A stretch of DNA of 64,000 bases from MFD04580-c1 sp963702995 (GCA_963702995.1 OY969783.1:1054001-1118000), one strand, 5' to 3'; shown: positions 13,029 through 22,377, counted from the stretch's first letter. Notes: generated by a model from the letters alone, not told the origin. Made by a program: numbers and translations.

Positions 13029-13967
13029 ATGGCCAAACCAGTGTCAAAGAAGCCTGCCGGTCGTGCCGTGGCGAACGGTACGCCCTCGCGCATCCCTACC
13101 GGCCGAACGGCAAAGCCCGCTTCCGAACCCAAACCTGCCGCAAAGGCGCCGGTCGGAAGGATGGCGAAGTCCGGGGCGGCCGTCGCCACGCCGCCAGCTA
13201 AGCCGAAAAGTGCCGCCCGGGAAACCGCGATCAAAGAACGCCCTGCCCCCAAGCGGGCCGCCGCTCCCGCCGAGCGCCTGCCCGAGCGTTCGCAGCGGTC
13301 GGAGAAATCGGCGAAGGCTTCTGAGAAGCCATCCCGCGCCGCCGTCGCTCCTGAAGTCGATCGTCGAGAGCGCGCGGAGCGTCCGCCGGCCGCGGCTGCC
13401 AAGGCCGAAACAATTCAAAAGCCTGAAAAACCCGAACGCGAGCAAAAGCCCGATCGGCCCGATAAGGTCGAGAAAGCCGAAAAGGTTGAACGCCCCGCTC
13501 GCGCCTCTCGCTCTTCGTCCGAGCCCGTCATCCCTCCGCGGCCGATCCACGAATCCGTCCCCACCGACGGGAAGCCGCGCAAGAACCAAGCGGGCATCTC
13601 GCCGAAGGACCTCGAGTTCTTCCGCGACCTCCTCCTCGAAAAGCGTCGCGAACTTGTCGGCGACATGAGCTCCATGGAACGCGAAGCCCTCCGCAACAGC
13701 GGCGGTTCCAACCTCTCCACGCTGCCCATCCACATGGCCGACATGGGGACGGACAATTACGAGCAGGAGTTCACCCTCGGCCTGGTCGAGAAAGACCGCA
13801 ACATGCTGCGCGAGATCAACAACGCCCTGGCGAAGATTCAGAACGGCGCCTTTGGCATCTGTGAAGGGACCGGCAACCCCATCGGCCGCCCCCGCCTTGA
13901 GGCCCAGCCTTGGGCCCGTTTTTCCATCGAGTACGCCCGCACGCTGGAACGCGGCGGCCGCCACTGA
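13029..13967 (+). CDS. TraR/DksA-family protein with long disordered N-terminus
   Basis: 312 residues in two parts. Residues 1-~190 are Lys/Ala/Pro/Glu-rich and repetitive (KPEKPEREQKPDRPDKVEKA-like), probably unfolded. The C-terminal ~110 residues match the DksA coiled coil and zinc-finger region: FFRDLLLEKRRELVGDMSSM, DMGTDNYEQEFTLGLVEKD (an acidic tip-like segment) and GAFGICEGTGNPIGRPRLEA. Only one Cys remains of the four zinc ligands, as in Cys-poor DksA homologues. DksA proteins bind the RNA polymerase secondary channel. ATG 13029 has AGGAG about 12 bases upstream. Followed by lspA, a pairing common in bacteria. Confidence 0.8.
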   Translation: MAKPVSKKPAGRAVANGTPSRIPTGRTAKPASEPKPAAKAPVGRMAKSGAAVATPPAKPKSAARETAIKERPAPKRAAAPAERLPERSQRSEKSAKASEKPSRAAVAPEVDRRERAERPPAAAAKAETIQKPEKPEREQKPDRPDKVEKAEKVERPARASRSSSEPVIPPRPIHESVPTDGKPRKNQAGISPKDLEFFRDLLLEKRRELVGDMSSMEREALRNSGGSNLSTLPIHMADMGTDNYEQEFTLGLVEKDRNMLREINNALAKIQNGAFGICEGTGNPIGRPRLEAQPWARFSIEYARTLERGGRH

Positions 13968-14049
13968 TCTTTTTGCCGCGTCAAGCCGCCGATAACTCAC
14001 CTGGCTTCGCACCCGTGTAGAAGCGGGACTGTCCAACTCGGGCACGTCG

Positions 14050-14111
14050 TGGGAACGCCGACGCGCCTGTCGGCCTTTCCCATAGAGCCGACGAGGACGC
14101 TGGCGTTCCCA
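14050..14111. repeat. Nested inverted repeat between dksA-like gene and lspA
   Basis: Outer 10-bp arms TGGGAACGCC (14050-14059) and complement (14102-14111), with inner arms GTCGGC (14069-14074) and GCCGAC (14087-14092). It may be a terminator for the upstream gene or a dispersed repeat. Copy number in the genome is unknown. Confidence 0.45.
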
Positions 14112-14217
14112 GGATCAGAGTTCCGGAAACCCCCGCGCGAAGACGGCCGCACTCGCCACACCCGTCGGCGACAAAGTCGCTTTCAATCCCACCCGGCCGC
14201 TCTACAATCTCGGGCTC

Positions 14218-14853
14218 ATGACGCGCTCTCCCCTGCTTTCGAATTTTCGCTCCCCGGCGGCCCTTGCCTGCTTCGTCCTGACGGCGGCGATCGGGCTCGG
14301 CATTGACCTTTTCAGCAAGGCGTATGCGTTCGATCATCTGGCGCACGAGGGCGTTACCCACACGTCAACGGGCGCCGTTCGCGTTGTCGCGTACGACGAG
14401 ATCGCTAAGGAGTACCAGTACATCCCCAAGTGGCTCCACTTCCGAGCGATGGCTAACCAGGGGGCTGTGTTCGGCCTGGGGCAGGGGCAGCGCGTACTTT
14501 TCCTGTTCGTGTCCGTGGCGGCCGTCGTCTTTATCGGCTACCTGTTCGCCGCGAGCGGCCGCCAACGCCTTTACCAGTTCATCCTCGGGCTGCTGCTGGC
14601 TGGCGTCCTGGGGAACATGTATGACCGGACCGTATTCGGCTACGTCCGCGACATGATCTACATTTTCCCGCGCCAGAAGATCGGCGGCCGCGAAGTCTTC
14701 CCCTGGATCTTCAACGTGGCCGACTCCATGCTTTGCGTCGGCGTGGGGCTGATCTTCATCTACAGCCTCTTCTCCAGCCCGCGCCGCGACCCCGAGCGCG
14801 CAACCCGGCGCGCCGCCGACAGCCCGGCCCGGGCCGGCTCGGTCGCTTCGTGA
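14218..14853 (+). CDS. lspA: Lipoprotein signal peptidase (signal peptidase II)
   Basis: Aspartic protease of the inner membrane that cleaves prolipoproteins before the lipidated Cys. 211 residues with four hydrophobic segments (about residues 14-32, 93-112, 118-135, 163-182). The two catalytic Asp motifs are present: GNMYDRTVFGYVRDMI (first Asp) and FNVADSMLCVG (second Asp). NQGAVFGLGQG is the conserved N-terminal-half motif. The length exceeds the usual ~165 because of an extra loop near residues 50-75 and an Arg-rich tail. A TACAAT at 14203-14208 places a possible -10 close to the ATG, which would give a near leaderless mRNA (weak). Confidence 0.93.
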   Translation: MTRSPLLSNFRSPAALACFVLTAAIGLGIDLFSKAYAFDHLAHEGVTHTSTGAVRVVAYDEIAKEYQYIPKWLHFRAMANQGAVFGLGQGQRVLFLFVSVAAVVFIGYLFAASGRQRLYQFILGLLLAGVLGNMYDRTVFGYVRDMIYIFPRQKIGGREVFPWIFNVADSMLCVGVGLIFIYSLFSSPRRDPERATRRAADSPARAGSVAS

Positions 14854-14885
14854 TCGACAATCCCGACTTGAACCGTCCCGCCCCG

Positions 14886-16028
14886 ATGTCGCTCCCGGAA
14901 GATCAGATTGATGTCGAAATGATGGGTCGGGCGATCGCGCTCGCCCGCCTCGGCCGCGGAGGCGTTGAGCCCAACCCGATGGTCGGCTGCGTCATCGCAC
15001 GCGGCCACACCATTCTCGGCGAGGGCTACCACCAGCGCTTCGGTGCGCCTCATGCCGAGCCGAACGCGCTCGACGATTGTGCTCGCCACGGCACCCCCGC
15101 CGGCGCCACCGCTTACGTCACCCTCGAGCCCTGCTCCCATCTCAATAAAAAGACGCCGCCGTGCGCGCCGCGGCTGATCCAGGCGGGCGTGGCCCGGGTC
15201 GTCATCGGCTGCCTCGACCCCAACCCGGCCGTGAATGGCAACGGCATCGCCATACTCCGGGCGGCCGGGGTCGAAGTGACCCGCGCCGTCCGTGAAACCG
15301 AGTGCCAGCAGCTCATCGCTCCGTTCATCTGCCGCATGCGGTTGAAGCGGTCATACGTCACGCTGAAATGGGCCGAGTCGTCCGATCGCAAAGTGGCCGG
15401 CCCGGGCGGCGAACGGACGCAGATCAGCAACGCGGCCTCGTCGAGAGCCGTCCATCGGCTACGCGGCCGCTGCGACGCGATCGTCATCGGCGTCAACACC
15501 GCCCTGAACGATGACCCGCTCCTGCTTGCCCGAGGCGTGGAGTCGCCGCGCCCGTTAACCCGGGTTGTCCTGTCGCGGAATCTGAATCTGAGGATCGAAA
15601 GCCGCTTGCTTTCGACCACCGATCAAGGCCCGGTGATCGTCGCAACTACTGCGGCCGCGGTCGAGGCGCATCCCGATCGCGTCCGGGCGATCCGGTCTGC
15701 GGGAGGGGAAGTTCTCGTCATTGGACGCCTCGGCGACCTCCTGGACCCCCTCGTGCAGCGCGGGGCGACGCACGTGCTGGTGGAGCCTGGCCCGACGCTG
15801 GCGGCCGCCTGGTTCGCCGAGGCTCCGATCGATCGCGTGTGGGTGATCCGCTCCCCAAGCGTCATCGGTCACCACTCCGCGCCCAATGCGCCCAATGTGC
15901 CTGCGGAATACCTCGTGACCGACCAAGCCGACTTGAGCGGCGACGTGCTGACCGAGTACCTCAACCCCGCGAGCGGAGCGTTCTTCGGTTCGTTCCCATC
16001 GGCCGATTTTCTCGACGCTGGCGGCTGA
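14886..16028 (+). CDS. ribD: Bifunctional riboflavin biosynthesis deaminase/reductase RibD
   Basis: 380 residues. The N-terminal deaminase has RAIALARLGRGGVEPNPMVG, the zinc motif APHAEPNAL (HAE) and EPCSHLNKKTPPC (PCxxxxxxPPC), and DPNPAVNGNGI. The C-terminal reductase domain begins SYVTLKWAESSDRKVAGPGG and contains DAIVIGVNTALNDDPLL and THVLVEPGPTLAAAWF. It catalyses the second and third steps from GTP toward riboflavin. I used the ATG at 14886. A GTG at 14850 overlapping the lspA stop is an alternative coupled start. Downstream partners (ribE, ribBA, ribH) are not present. Confidence 0.93.
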   Translation: MSLPEDQIDVEMMGRAIALARLGRGGVEPNPMVGCVIARGHTILGEGYHQRFGAPHAEPNALDDCARHGTPAGATAYVTLEPCSHLNKKTPPCAPRLIQAGVARVVIGCLDPNPAVNGNGIAILRAAGVEVTRAVRETECQQLIAPFICRMRLKRSYVTLKWAESSDRKVAGPGGERTQISNAASSRAVHRLRGRCDAIVIGVNTALNDDPLLLARGVESPRPLTRVVLSRNLNLRIESRLLSTTDQGPVIVATTAAAVEAHPDRVRAIRSAGGEVLVIGRLGDLLDPLVQRGATHVLVEPGPTLAAAWFAEAPIDRVWVIRSPSVIGHHSAPNAPNVPAEYLVTDQADLSGDVLTEYLNPASGAFFGSFPSADFLDAGG

Positions 16029-16044
16029 CCCGGGCGAGCGGCGG

Positions 16045-17823
16045 TCACGCGGTCGCGCGAATCACTTCATCCAGCGTCGTGACGCCCGCTTTGACTTTGT
16101 CGAGCCCGTCGATCCGCATCGGCCGCGTCCCGGAGGAGCGTGCCAGGCCCCGAATCTCGGACAACGACGCCCCCTGCGCCAGCCGCTCGGTCATCGCGTC
16201 GTCAGGGACGAGGAGCTCGAAAACGCCGACGCGCCCGGCGAAGCCCGATTGCCGGCAGCGCTCGCACCCCTTGGGCCGGTAGAGCAGGGTGATCCCCGGG
16301 ACGATCGCGTCCAGTTGCCGCCGCTCTCCTTTCGACGGCTCATACGGCTCGCGGCAACTCTGGCACAGCTTGCGGACCAGCCGCTGTGCCAGGACGCCGG
16401 CAACCACTGAACCGACTGCGTATGGCTCGACGCCCAGCGCCGACAGATGGGCCAGCGCCAATGGGGCATCGGTGGCCTGCATGCCTGCCAGGATCAGCTT
16501 GCCCCCCAGGGCGCCGCGGGCCACGGCCAGCGCGCTGGCGCGGTCGGCCAATTCGTGCACCATGACCACGTCCGGGTCCTGCCCGAGAACGGCCGCCAGC
16601 GCTTCGGCCGTGCCGAAGTTCGCCTTCGGCGCGACCTGGAACTGATTCACACCGGGGATGACGTAAGAGATCGGGCTTTCCACCGTGCAGACGTTGATCC
16701 CCGCCGCGTTGCGATGCTCGATCGATGCATAGAGAGTCGTGAGCTTTCCGCTGTCGGCCGGCCCGGTCACGACCAACAACCCCTGCGACAGCGCGAGCAA
16801 CCGCCGCCATTGTTTCAGCATGTCGTAGCCGAAGCCCAACTGCTCAAGGCTGACATAGGTCTTCTCGAGGCCGGGGATGCCGATCACCAGCCGATGGCCG
16901 CCGCGACCCGGCACGATGCTCGCCGTGAGCTGGAGGGGCTTGCCTTCGAAAATGACGTTCAGCCGCCCTTCCTGCGCCAGGTGGCCGGGCGCGTCGCCCA
17001 GGCCCGCGTACACCCGGACGCTTCTCAGCAGCCCCTCGTGAAGCCGAAGCGGCGGCCGCGCCTTGTCAACCATCTCCCCATCGACCCGCCAGCGGATTCT
17101 CAGCCCGTCCGGCCCCGGCTCGAAATGGGCGGCCGACGCGCCGGCCTTGATCGCGGTGAACAGGCACGAAAGCAGCAGTCGCTCCGACGGCGTGCGACCG
17201 TTAGGCAGTGCCGACCCTTGCGACCCGGCCCCCGCGACACCCTCGCGCTCGTGCAACGCGCACGGGCTGATCGCAAAGGCCCCTTCGGGCACGTCGGAGA
17301 AGAGGTCGCGCGTTTGGAAGGCGAGGTCGGAAGGGACATATTCGCGGAGCGTGGCGGCGATGTCCCGGGCGGTCGCGACGACCAGTTGGGCCGCCCGGCC
17401 GCTGACGCGTTCGACCTCATCAATGAGGAAAACGTCGGCGGGCTCGGGGACCGCGACGGTCAGCACGTCGTCAACCAGGAACAACGGCAGGACGGAGTGG
17501 CGCTCCAGAAAGTCGCGCGGCAGCAAGCCGATCACCTTCGGGTCGGTGAGTCGAGGGCTCACCCGCGCGAAGGGAAGGCCGTACGACGCGGCCAGCGCTT
17601 CGGCGATCTGCTCTTCAGTGCAGGCCGCCGCCTCGATCAGCAACTCCCCCAGAAGCTTCTCGTGACCGGATCGGCGCTGTTCCTGCAACGCCCGATCGAG
17701 CTGTGCCGGCTGGATGACGCCGCGCGCGACAAGCAGCTCTCCCAGTGGCGCAGGCGCCGTGCGGCCGCGCCGGGGCGACCGTCGGCGACGGCGGCTCGGT
17801 TGCCACCCCGCCGGTCTTCGCAA
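16045..17823 (-). CDS. GspE/PilB-type secretion ATPase with degenerate Walker A
   Basis: 592 residues. N-terminal MshEN/N1E domain (LGELLVARGVIQPAQLDRAL, LGELLIEAAACTEEQIAEAL), then the GspE core. Key motifs are altered: Walker A is GPADSGKLTT (residues 354-363), where the Ser/Thr after Lys is Leu. The Asp box reads CTVESPISY instead of TxEDPxEY, and Walker B reads DPDVVMVHELADRAS instead of DPDxxxVGEIRDxET. The zinc-binding CxxC pairs (CQSC, CERC) and AQRLVRKLC remain. This suggests weak or no ATP hydrolysis. The TTG start at 17823 is doubtful: an ATG at 17902 overlaps the STAS stop as ATGA, and a one-base indel near 17750 would join it. Confidence 0.8.
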   Translation of the reverse strand: MRRPAGWQPSRRRRRSPRRGRTAPAPLGELLVARGVIQPAQLDRALQEQRRSGHEKLLGELLIEAAACTEEQIAEALAASYGLPFARVSPRLTDPKVIGLLPRDFLERHSVLPLFLVDDVLTVAVPEPADVFLIDEVERVSGRAAQLVVATARDIAATLREYVPSDLAFQTRDLFSDVPEGAFAISPCALHEREGVAGAGSQGSALPNGRTPSERLLLSCLFTAIKAGASAAHFEPGPDGLRIRWRVDGEMVDKARPPLRLHEGLLRSVRVYAGLGDAPGHLAQEGRLNVIFEGKPLQLTASIVPGRGGHRLVIGIPGLEKTYVSLEQLGFGYDMLKQWRRLLALSQGLLVVTGPADSGKLTTLYASIEHRNAAGINVCTVESPISYVIPGVNQFQVAPKANFGTAEALAAVLGQDPDVVMVHELADRASALAVARGALGGKLILAGMQATDAPLALAHLSALGVEPYAVGSVVAGVLAQRLVRKLCQSCREPYEPSKGERRQLDAIVPGITLLYRPKGCERCRQSGFAGRVGVFELLVPDDAMTERLAQGASLSEIRGLARSSGTRPMRIDGLDKVKAGVTTLDEVIRATA

Positions 17824-17898
17824 CGGCTGTCATCGCTTGGGGACGGATGGTCGTCGCGCACGTCATGGTCGATGATCGCTGCCCTGGTGACGTCAGGC

Positions 17899-18237
17899 TC
17901 ATTGGGCCATCTTCAGTGCCGTACCGGCATCCGGGTACGACTCAACCCGATGATCGAGCCGGGTCATCTCCAGGATCTTCCGACAGTTGTCGTCCGCGCC
18001 GGCGACCAGCACCTTGCCGCCGGCCGGCTGGCACAGGGCCAGCGCCCGGGTCATCGTCGCCAGGCCCTGGCTGTCAACGAACGTCGTGCGGGCGAGATCA
18101 AAGAGCACGTGGTCCACCGCTCGCCGCGCCTGCCAGGCATCCAGCGCCTTGCGGGCGACGTCGATATATTCGCCGGCAAAGTCGCCCTCAACGGCGATGA
18201 TCCCGACCCGATGGTGCTCGTTGCATTGAATCGCCAC
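17899..18237 (-). CDS. STAS-domain protein (anti-sigma factor antagonist-like)
   Basis: 112 residues from a GTG at 18237; a longer in-frame extension to 18336 is translated hairpin-repeat DNA and is probably not coding. The fold is STAS: strand VGIIAVEGDF, helix DVARKALDAWQ, strand HVLFDLARTTFVDSQGLATM. The last segment contains the Asp-Ser pair expected at the phosphorylation site (DSQGL, compare DSSGL in SpoIIAA). Such proteins regulate sigma factors or partner kinases and phosphatases. It lies between the HD-GYP gene and the GspE-like gene; its stop overlaps an ATG in ATGA form, implying coupling to the ATPase. Confidence 0.75.
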   Translation of the reverse strand: MAIQCNEHHRVGIIAVEGDFAGEYIDVARKALDAWQARRAVDHVLFDLARTTFVDSQGLATMTRALALCQPAGGKVLVAGADDNCRKILEMTRLDHRVESYPDAGTALKMAQ

Positions 18238-18285
18238 GCACCTGTCAAATCGGCCATTTCGGCCGAGAGGTGGAGGAGGAAGAGG

Positions 18286-18436
18286 AATGCTGAATGCTGA
18301 ATGCTGAATGCTGAAGGCTGAATGCGGAAGGCTCAAGGCTCAAGGCGCATAGCGAACACTGGATGCTGGATCAGCCTTCCACCATTCAGCATTCCCGCAC
18401 TCATTCCAGCATTCAGCATTCCCGCATTCAGCATTT
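18286..18436. repeat. Hairpin-forming array of degenerate heptamers
   Basis: Left half: tandem AATGCTG/AAGGCTG units. Right half: their complements (CATTCAGCATTC...), so the whole can fold into a long imperfect hairpin. It separates the HD-GYP and STAS genes and supplies the HD-GYP stop codon. Same architecture as repeats at 23608-23670, 31528-31613 and 57245-57377. Confidence 0.75.
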
Positions 18437-20261
18437 CCTCAGCGTTTCCTGTAGCTCCAGGAGGCGTTTCGACCGCTCCTTGTGGTCCTTTAGGAGGTCG
18501 CGGAGGCGCTTGGGGGAGGTTCGGAGGAACTGGTCCGCCATCATCGGGTCGAACTGGGTCCCGGAGCAGCGGCGGATCTCGATCAGGGCGACTTCCAGCG
18601 GCAGGGCTTTGCGGTAGGTCCGATTACTGGTCATCGCGTCGAAACAGTCGGCGAGGCAGATAATGCGGCCCATCAGCGGGATGTTCTCCCCCGCGAGCCC
18701 CGCCGGGTACCCTTTCCCGTCGTACCGCTCGTGATGGTGCAGCACGCCGGGCAAGAGCGCCTTCACCTGTCGCACGTCGGCGAGGATTCGCGCGCCGATT
18801 TGCGGGTGCTTCTTCATCTGTTCCATCTCGTCGGCGTCGAGCCGCCCTGCCTTCTGGAGGACGCTCTCGGGCACGCCGATCTTGCCGACGTCGTGCAGCA
18901 ACCCGGCCATGTAGACCTGCTCGACCTCCCGATCCGGCAGCCCGATTTGCCTCGCCAGGTGGCGGCTCAGCAGTGCGACGCGCTCGCTGTGCCCGCAGGT
19001 GTAGGCGTCCTTCGCGTCCACGGCGCTGGTCAAGCTGTGAAGTAAGCCCATCATCAGCCCGTGAACGTTCTCGAACAGCATCGCGTTCTCGAGATAGATC
19101 GCCGATTCGTTGGCGATCGAGTTCAAGAGCTTGCTGTCAACCGAGTCAAAATCGCCCGTCCCTTTGTCGATCGCGAAGATGCACCCCAGGACCTGCTCCT
19201 GCCGCTGAAGCGGGACGGCCAACAGGTGGGCGGCGTGCCCTCCGAGCCAGCCGTAGGCCTTGTCTGTCGCGACGCCGTTGACCAGCAAGGGGCTGTTGCG
19301 TTCGCGGAGGGACGCGAGCAACTGGGCGCTCAGCCTCCGGATGTCGGCCGCCGCGAGCGATGACTCACCGTACAGCGTGGGTTCGGGCCGGTCGTGCAAG
19401 TCGGCGTCAAGGGCGACGCCGACGCTTCTCACGTTCAGGACGGCCTTCACGTCCAGGCACGCCTGCTGGAAGAAATCCGCGGGGCGGCGGTTCACCTTCA
19501 TCCCCCCGCTGATCTGATAAATAAGGCTCAATTCCTCGTAACTGTTGGCCAGTTGCTCCGAGAGGGAGTCGCGCTCCTGCTCGATCCCCAGGATTCGCAA
19601 CTGATCTCGCAGGCCGCCGCCGACCTGGGATAGTTCACGCTCCAGTGCCGCGGGCTCCGGGGCGGGCAGGCCGGAGGCGACGCGCATCAGCCAGCCGCAG
19701 TCGAGGCCGAGCATCGAGCAGGCGCGCGCCACCTCTTCCGGCGCCACCGCCGGGCCGCCATCCGGCTCGGCCAGCGCCCAGCCCTTGGCCACCAGTGCGA
19801 TGACCAGCGGCGAGCCCTTCTTGTCGGTCTGTTGGAAGTGGGCCACCGCCACGCCCGCCGGCAGGCGCCAGGCGCCGTCGCCCACGCGGGCCATTGATTC
19901 CAGCGTGGTCTCCTGCGCCGCCGAAGAAGGCGCGCCCGCCCGCGCGTCGATAACCGATTGCGCGGGGGGCCGCGAGGCTGATCGGCTGGGTCACCCGGCG
20001 CGGCTGACGCAGGAGCGGGATTGCGTAGCGGAGGAAAAACGGGTCGGCGAGGGGGTCCTGCCAGGCGATGGCGCCGTCGGCCGCGAGGACAAGCAGCAGC
20101 AATCCCGCCGGGCGGGCACGCTCGGCCAGCGGGGCCAACGCGGCCACCGGGATCACCGCGGCCGCCACGGACGGGCCAGCGGGCGCAGGCGCTGCGGCCC
20201 GGGAGCGGCGAGCGGGACCAAATTGCTTGAAGAGGTGCGACTCATGAGACAACTGCCACAA
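18428..20261 (-). CDS. GAF plus HD-GYP cyclic-di-GMP phosphodiesterase-type protein (frameshifted)
   Basis: Central GAF domain (LSLIYQISGGMKVNRRPADF through AIYLENAMLFENV) and C-terminal HD-GYP domain with HSERVALLSRHLA, HDVGKIGVPESVL, HHERYDGKGYPAGL and CFDAMTSNRTYRKALP. The HD pair and the GYP triad are intact, so c-di-GMP hydrolysis is expected. The N-terminal ~100 residues are in another frame; the break is at a run of six G at 19964-19969 and removing one base gives continuous AQSVIDARAGAPSS. The extreme N-terminus is uncertain (TTG at 20261; an ATG at 20247 in another frame). Located in the pilus/secretion cluster, suggesting control of that machine. Confidence 0.88.
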
Positions 20262-20302
20262 GACATTCGGGAGATTCGACGACCTGCGTGGCGGGACGCT
20301 GT

Positions 20303-20689
20303 TCAGTGGACCATCGCCCGCCCTTCAAGCACCTCGTTCACGGTCGCCAGAAGCTGCCGCGGGCTGAACGGCTTGCTGAGCATCCGGCAGATCCCGCTGT
20401 CCTGCGTATCGTGCGGCTCCAGGTGATAGCCGCGGGCGGTGAGCATGATGGCCGGGATCGCCGAGGTCGCCGGGTCAACCTTCAGCTTGCGGCACAACTC
20501 CAGGCCCGACAGCATCGGCATGTGATAGTCGGTGATGATCAGGTCCGGGCGTTCCTGCTGGGCCAGGTCGAGCGCTTCCTGCCCGTCGTTGGCGGTGACG
20601 ACGCGGAAGCCGGCGTTTCGAAGTTTCATCGAAACGACGTTGAGGATGTGAGATTCGTCGTCGCAGACCAGGATCGTTCTTTCGCTCAT
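20303..20689 (-). CDS. Single-domain response regulator (CheY-like receiver)
   Basis: 128 residues consisting only of a receiver domain. The acidic pocket is VCDDE near residue 10, the phospho-acceptor Asp is in LIITDYHMPMLSG, the Thr switch is MLTARG, and the Lys is in LSKPFSPRQLL. Start at 20689 (MSERTILV). It has no output domain, so it must act by protein contact. It follows the histidine kinase gene by 33 bases on the same strand and is presumably its partner. Confidence 0.9.
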   Translation of the reverse strand: MSERTILVCDDESHILNVVSMKLRNAGFRVVTANDGQEALDLAQQERPDLIITDYHMPMLSGLELCRKLKVDPATSAIPAIMLTARGYHLEPHDTQDSGICRMLSKPFSPRQLLATVNEVLEGRAMVH

Positions 20690-20721
20690 ATGCACCTGCC
20701 TCAGCTTCTGATCCGCGGCCG

Positions 20722-22278
20722 CTAGCCGCACAACGCCAGCTCGAACCCGAAACAACTCCCCTTGCCTACTTCGCTTTCGGCAAACACACGCCCTCCGTGA
20801 ACCGTCTCGACGATGTGCCGCACCAGCGAAAGCCCCAGCCCCGTCCCCTGGGCGATGCGGGCATGGGCCTGGGACCGATAAAACTTGTCGAAAACGAACG
20901 GGAGGTCGGCCGCCGGCACGCCAACCCCGGTGTCGATGATTCGCGTCACCACCCGCCGCTTGGTCTCGTCCACGCTCGTCCGGATCGTCACGCTCCCGCC
21001 GGCCGGCGTGTACTTCACCGAGTTGCTCAGCAGGTTCAGCACGGCCTGGTAGAGCATGTCGCGGTCGGCGGGCGTCTGATAAAAGACCGGCGTCAGCTCT
21101 TCATGGGTCGTCAGGCCTTTTCGCGCCGCCTGCGGGGCGATCACTTCCAGCGCTTCCTTAATGACCACCGTCAGGCTTTGCGGCCGGATGTCCGCCTTCA
21201 CCAGGCCCGACTCGATCCGGCTGATGTTCAGGATGTTGTCGATCAGGCGGCCCAGGCGGTTCGCCTCATTCTGGATCACGTCGTAGAACTCGCGCTGGGT
21301 CTTGTCATCGACGGCCTCCCCGTCGATCAGCATCTCGACATACGCCTTAATGCTCGCCAGCGGCGTCCGAAGCTCGTGGCTCACCATCGACACGAAGTCG
21401 CTCTTCATGTCGGAGAGCTCCTTCTCCCGCGTGACGTCCTGAAAGACCGCGACCACGCCCGGGCGGGCATCCTCCGTGCCCGAGCCCTGGCGGCGGCTCT
21501 CGCCGCACGGGCTGATCGTCGATGCGTCCGCGACCGGCGACAGGGTGACCCTGAACGTCCGCGGGCCGGCAGGCGTCTGGATCGGGTGCTCGACCGTTCG
21601 GCGGGCGCCGCGACCCGCGCCGTGCCGCACGTCGCGGATCATCTGGGCCGTCCGCCCGTCGCGCAGGATCGAGTCGATTGACGCCCGGCTCGCCGAACAC
21701 AGGTCGAACCCGAACGTCCGGGCGGCCGACTCGTTGGCCAGTACGATCTCATCGAACGGGTTGGTGACGAAGACCGCGTCCGAAATGCTGTGCAGGATCG
21801 CCTCGGCGTGCTGCCGCTCCGCCGTGGCGACGCGGAGGAGGACCTCCAGCTCCTTTGCCTTCATCGCCGCGTCGGCGACACACTGCTCGGTCGATTCAAG
21901 CAGCCCGTTGACGGCGCCCACCAACGGCCCAAGCGTCGAATCCGTTTCGTCGTCGTAGAAGCCCCGCGGCCGCCCGTCACCCGCGTGGCGCGAATGCCTC
22001 AGCTCCAGCGGGATCGCCCCGTCCGGGCGATCGGCCGCGTCCGACCCGGGCCCGCCGCGGCCATACGGGACGATCCGCCGCGCCAGCGTCGAAACGTCGC
22101 GACGGAGCAGCGCCACGCCCGCCCACCCTGCCGCCGCGGCGACCAGCAGCAATGCCTCGCCGGATGAGGAGAGTTCGTTCCCGGCCCCCCCTTTGCCTCC
22201 GGATGCCAGGGCGAGGCAGAACACCCCGGCGACGCCGCACAGCGCGGTCAGATTGTGGAGCATCTTCGCCCGACGCAC
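20722..22278 (-). CDS. PAS-domain sensor histidine kinase
   Basis: 518 residues. Two N-terminal hydrophobic segments (about residues 10-26 and 41-58), a linker, a PAS domain (AILHSISDAVFVTNPFDEIVLANESA), then HisKA with the phospho-acceptor His301 in SHELRTPLASI. The ATPase domain contains the N box (LLSNSVKYTP), G1 (DTGVGVP), F box (FDKFYRSQAH) and G2 (GTGLGLSLV). GTG start at 22278 with GGAG 9 bases upstream; an ATG five codons later is possible. The linker shows no HAMP signature. Directly upstream of the response regulator. Confidence 0.92.
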   Translation of the reverse strand: MRRAKMLHNLTALCGVAGVFCLALASGGKGGAGNELSSSGEALLLVAAAAGWAGVALLRRDVSTLARRIVPYGRGGPGSDAADRPDGAIPLELRHSRHAGDGRPRGFYDDETDSTLGPLVGAVNGLLESTEQCVADAAMKAKELEVLLRVATAERQHAEAILHSISDAVFVTNPFDEIVLANESAARTFGFDLCSASRASIDSILRDGRTAQMIRDVRHGAGRGARRTVEHPIQTPAGPRTFRVTLSPVADASTISPCGESRRQGSGTEDARPGVVAVFQDVTREKELSDMKSDFVSMVSHELRTPLASIKAYVEMLIDGEAVDDKTQREFYDVIQNEANRLGRLIDNILNISRIESGLVKADIRPQSLTVVIKEALEVIAPQAARKGLTTHEELTPVFYQTPADRDMLYQAVLNLLSNSVKYTPAGGSVTIRTSVDETKRRVVTRIIDTGVGVPAADLPFVFDKFYRSQAHARIAQGTGLGLSLVRHIVETVHGGRVFAESEVGKGSCFGFELALCG

Positions 22279-22377
22279 GTTCTATGGCTCCGTACCCGCC
22301 GCGCCGAGCCGGGCCCCGACGGGCCGCTCCAGGGAACATCGGGCAACTCGGGGAGTCGGCGGCGGCCGCATAAGCCT

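Noticed and set aside
18237..18336. N-terminal extension of the STAS protein (HSAFSIQHSAFSI)
   Set aside because: It is the translation of the hairpin repeat; the STAS domain starts at the GTG at 18237.
18286..18436. CRISPR array
   Set aside because: Units are 7-10 bases, degenerate and inverted halfway; there are no constant repeats separated by unique spacers.
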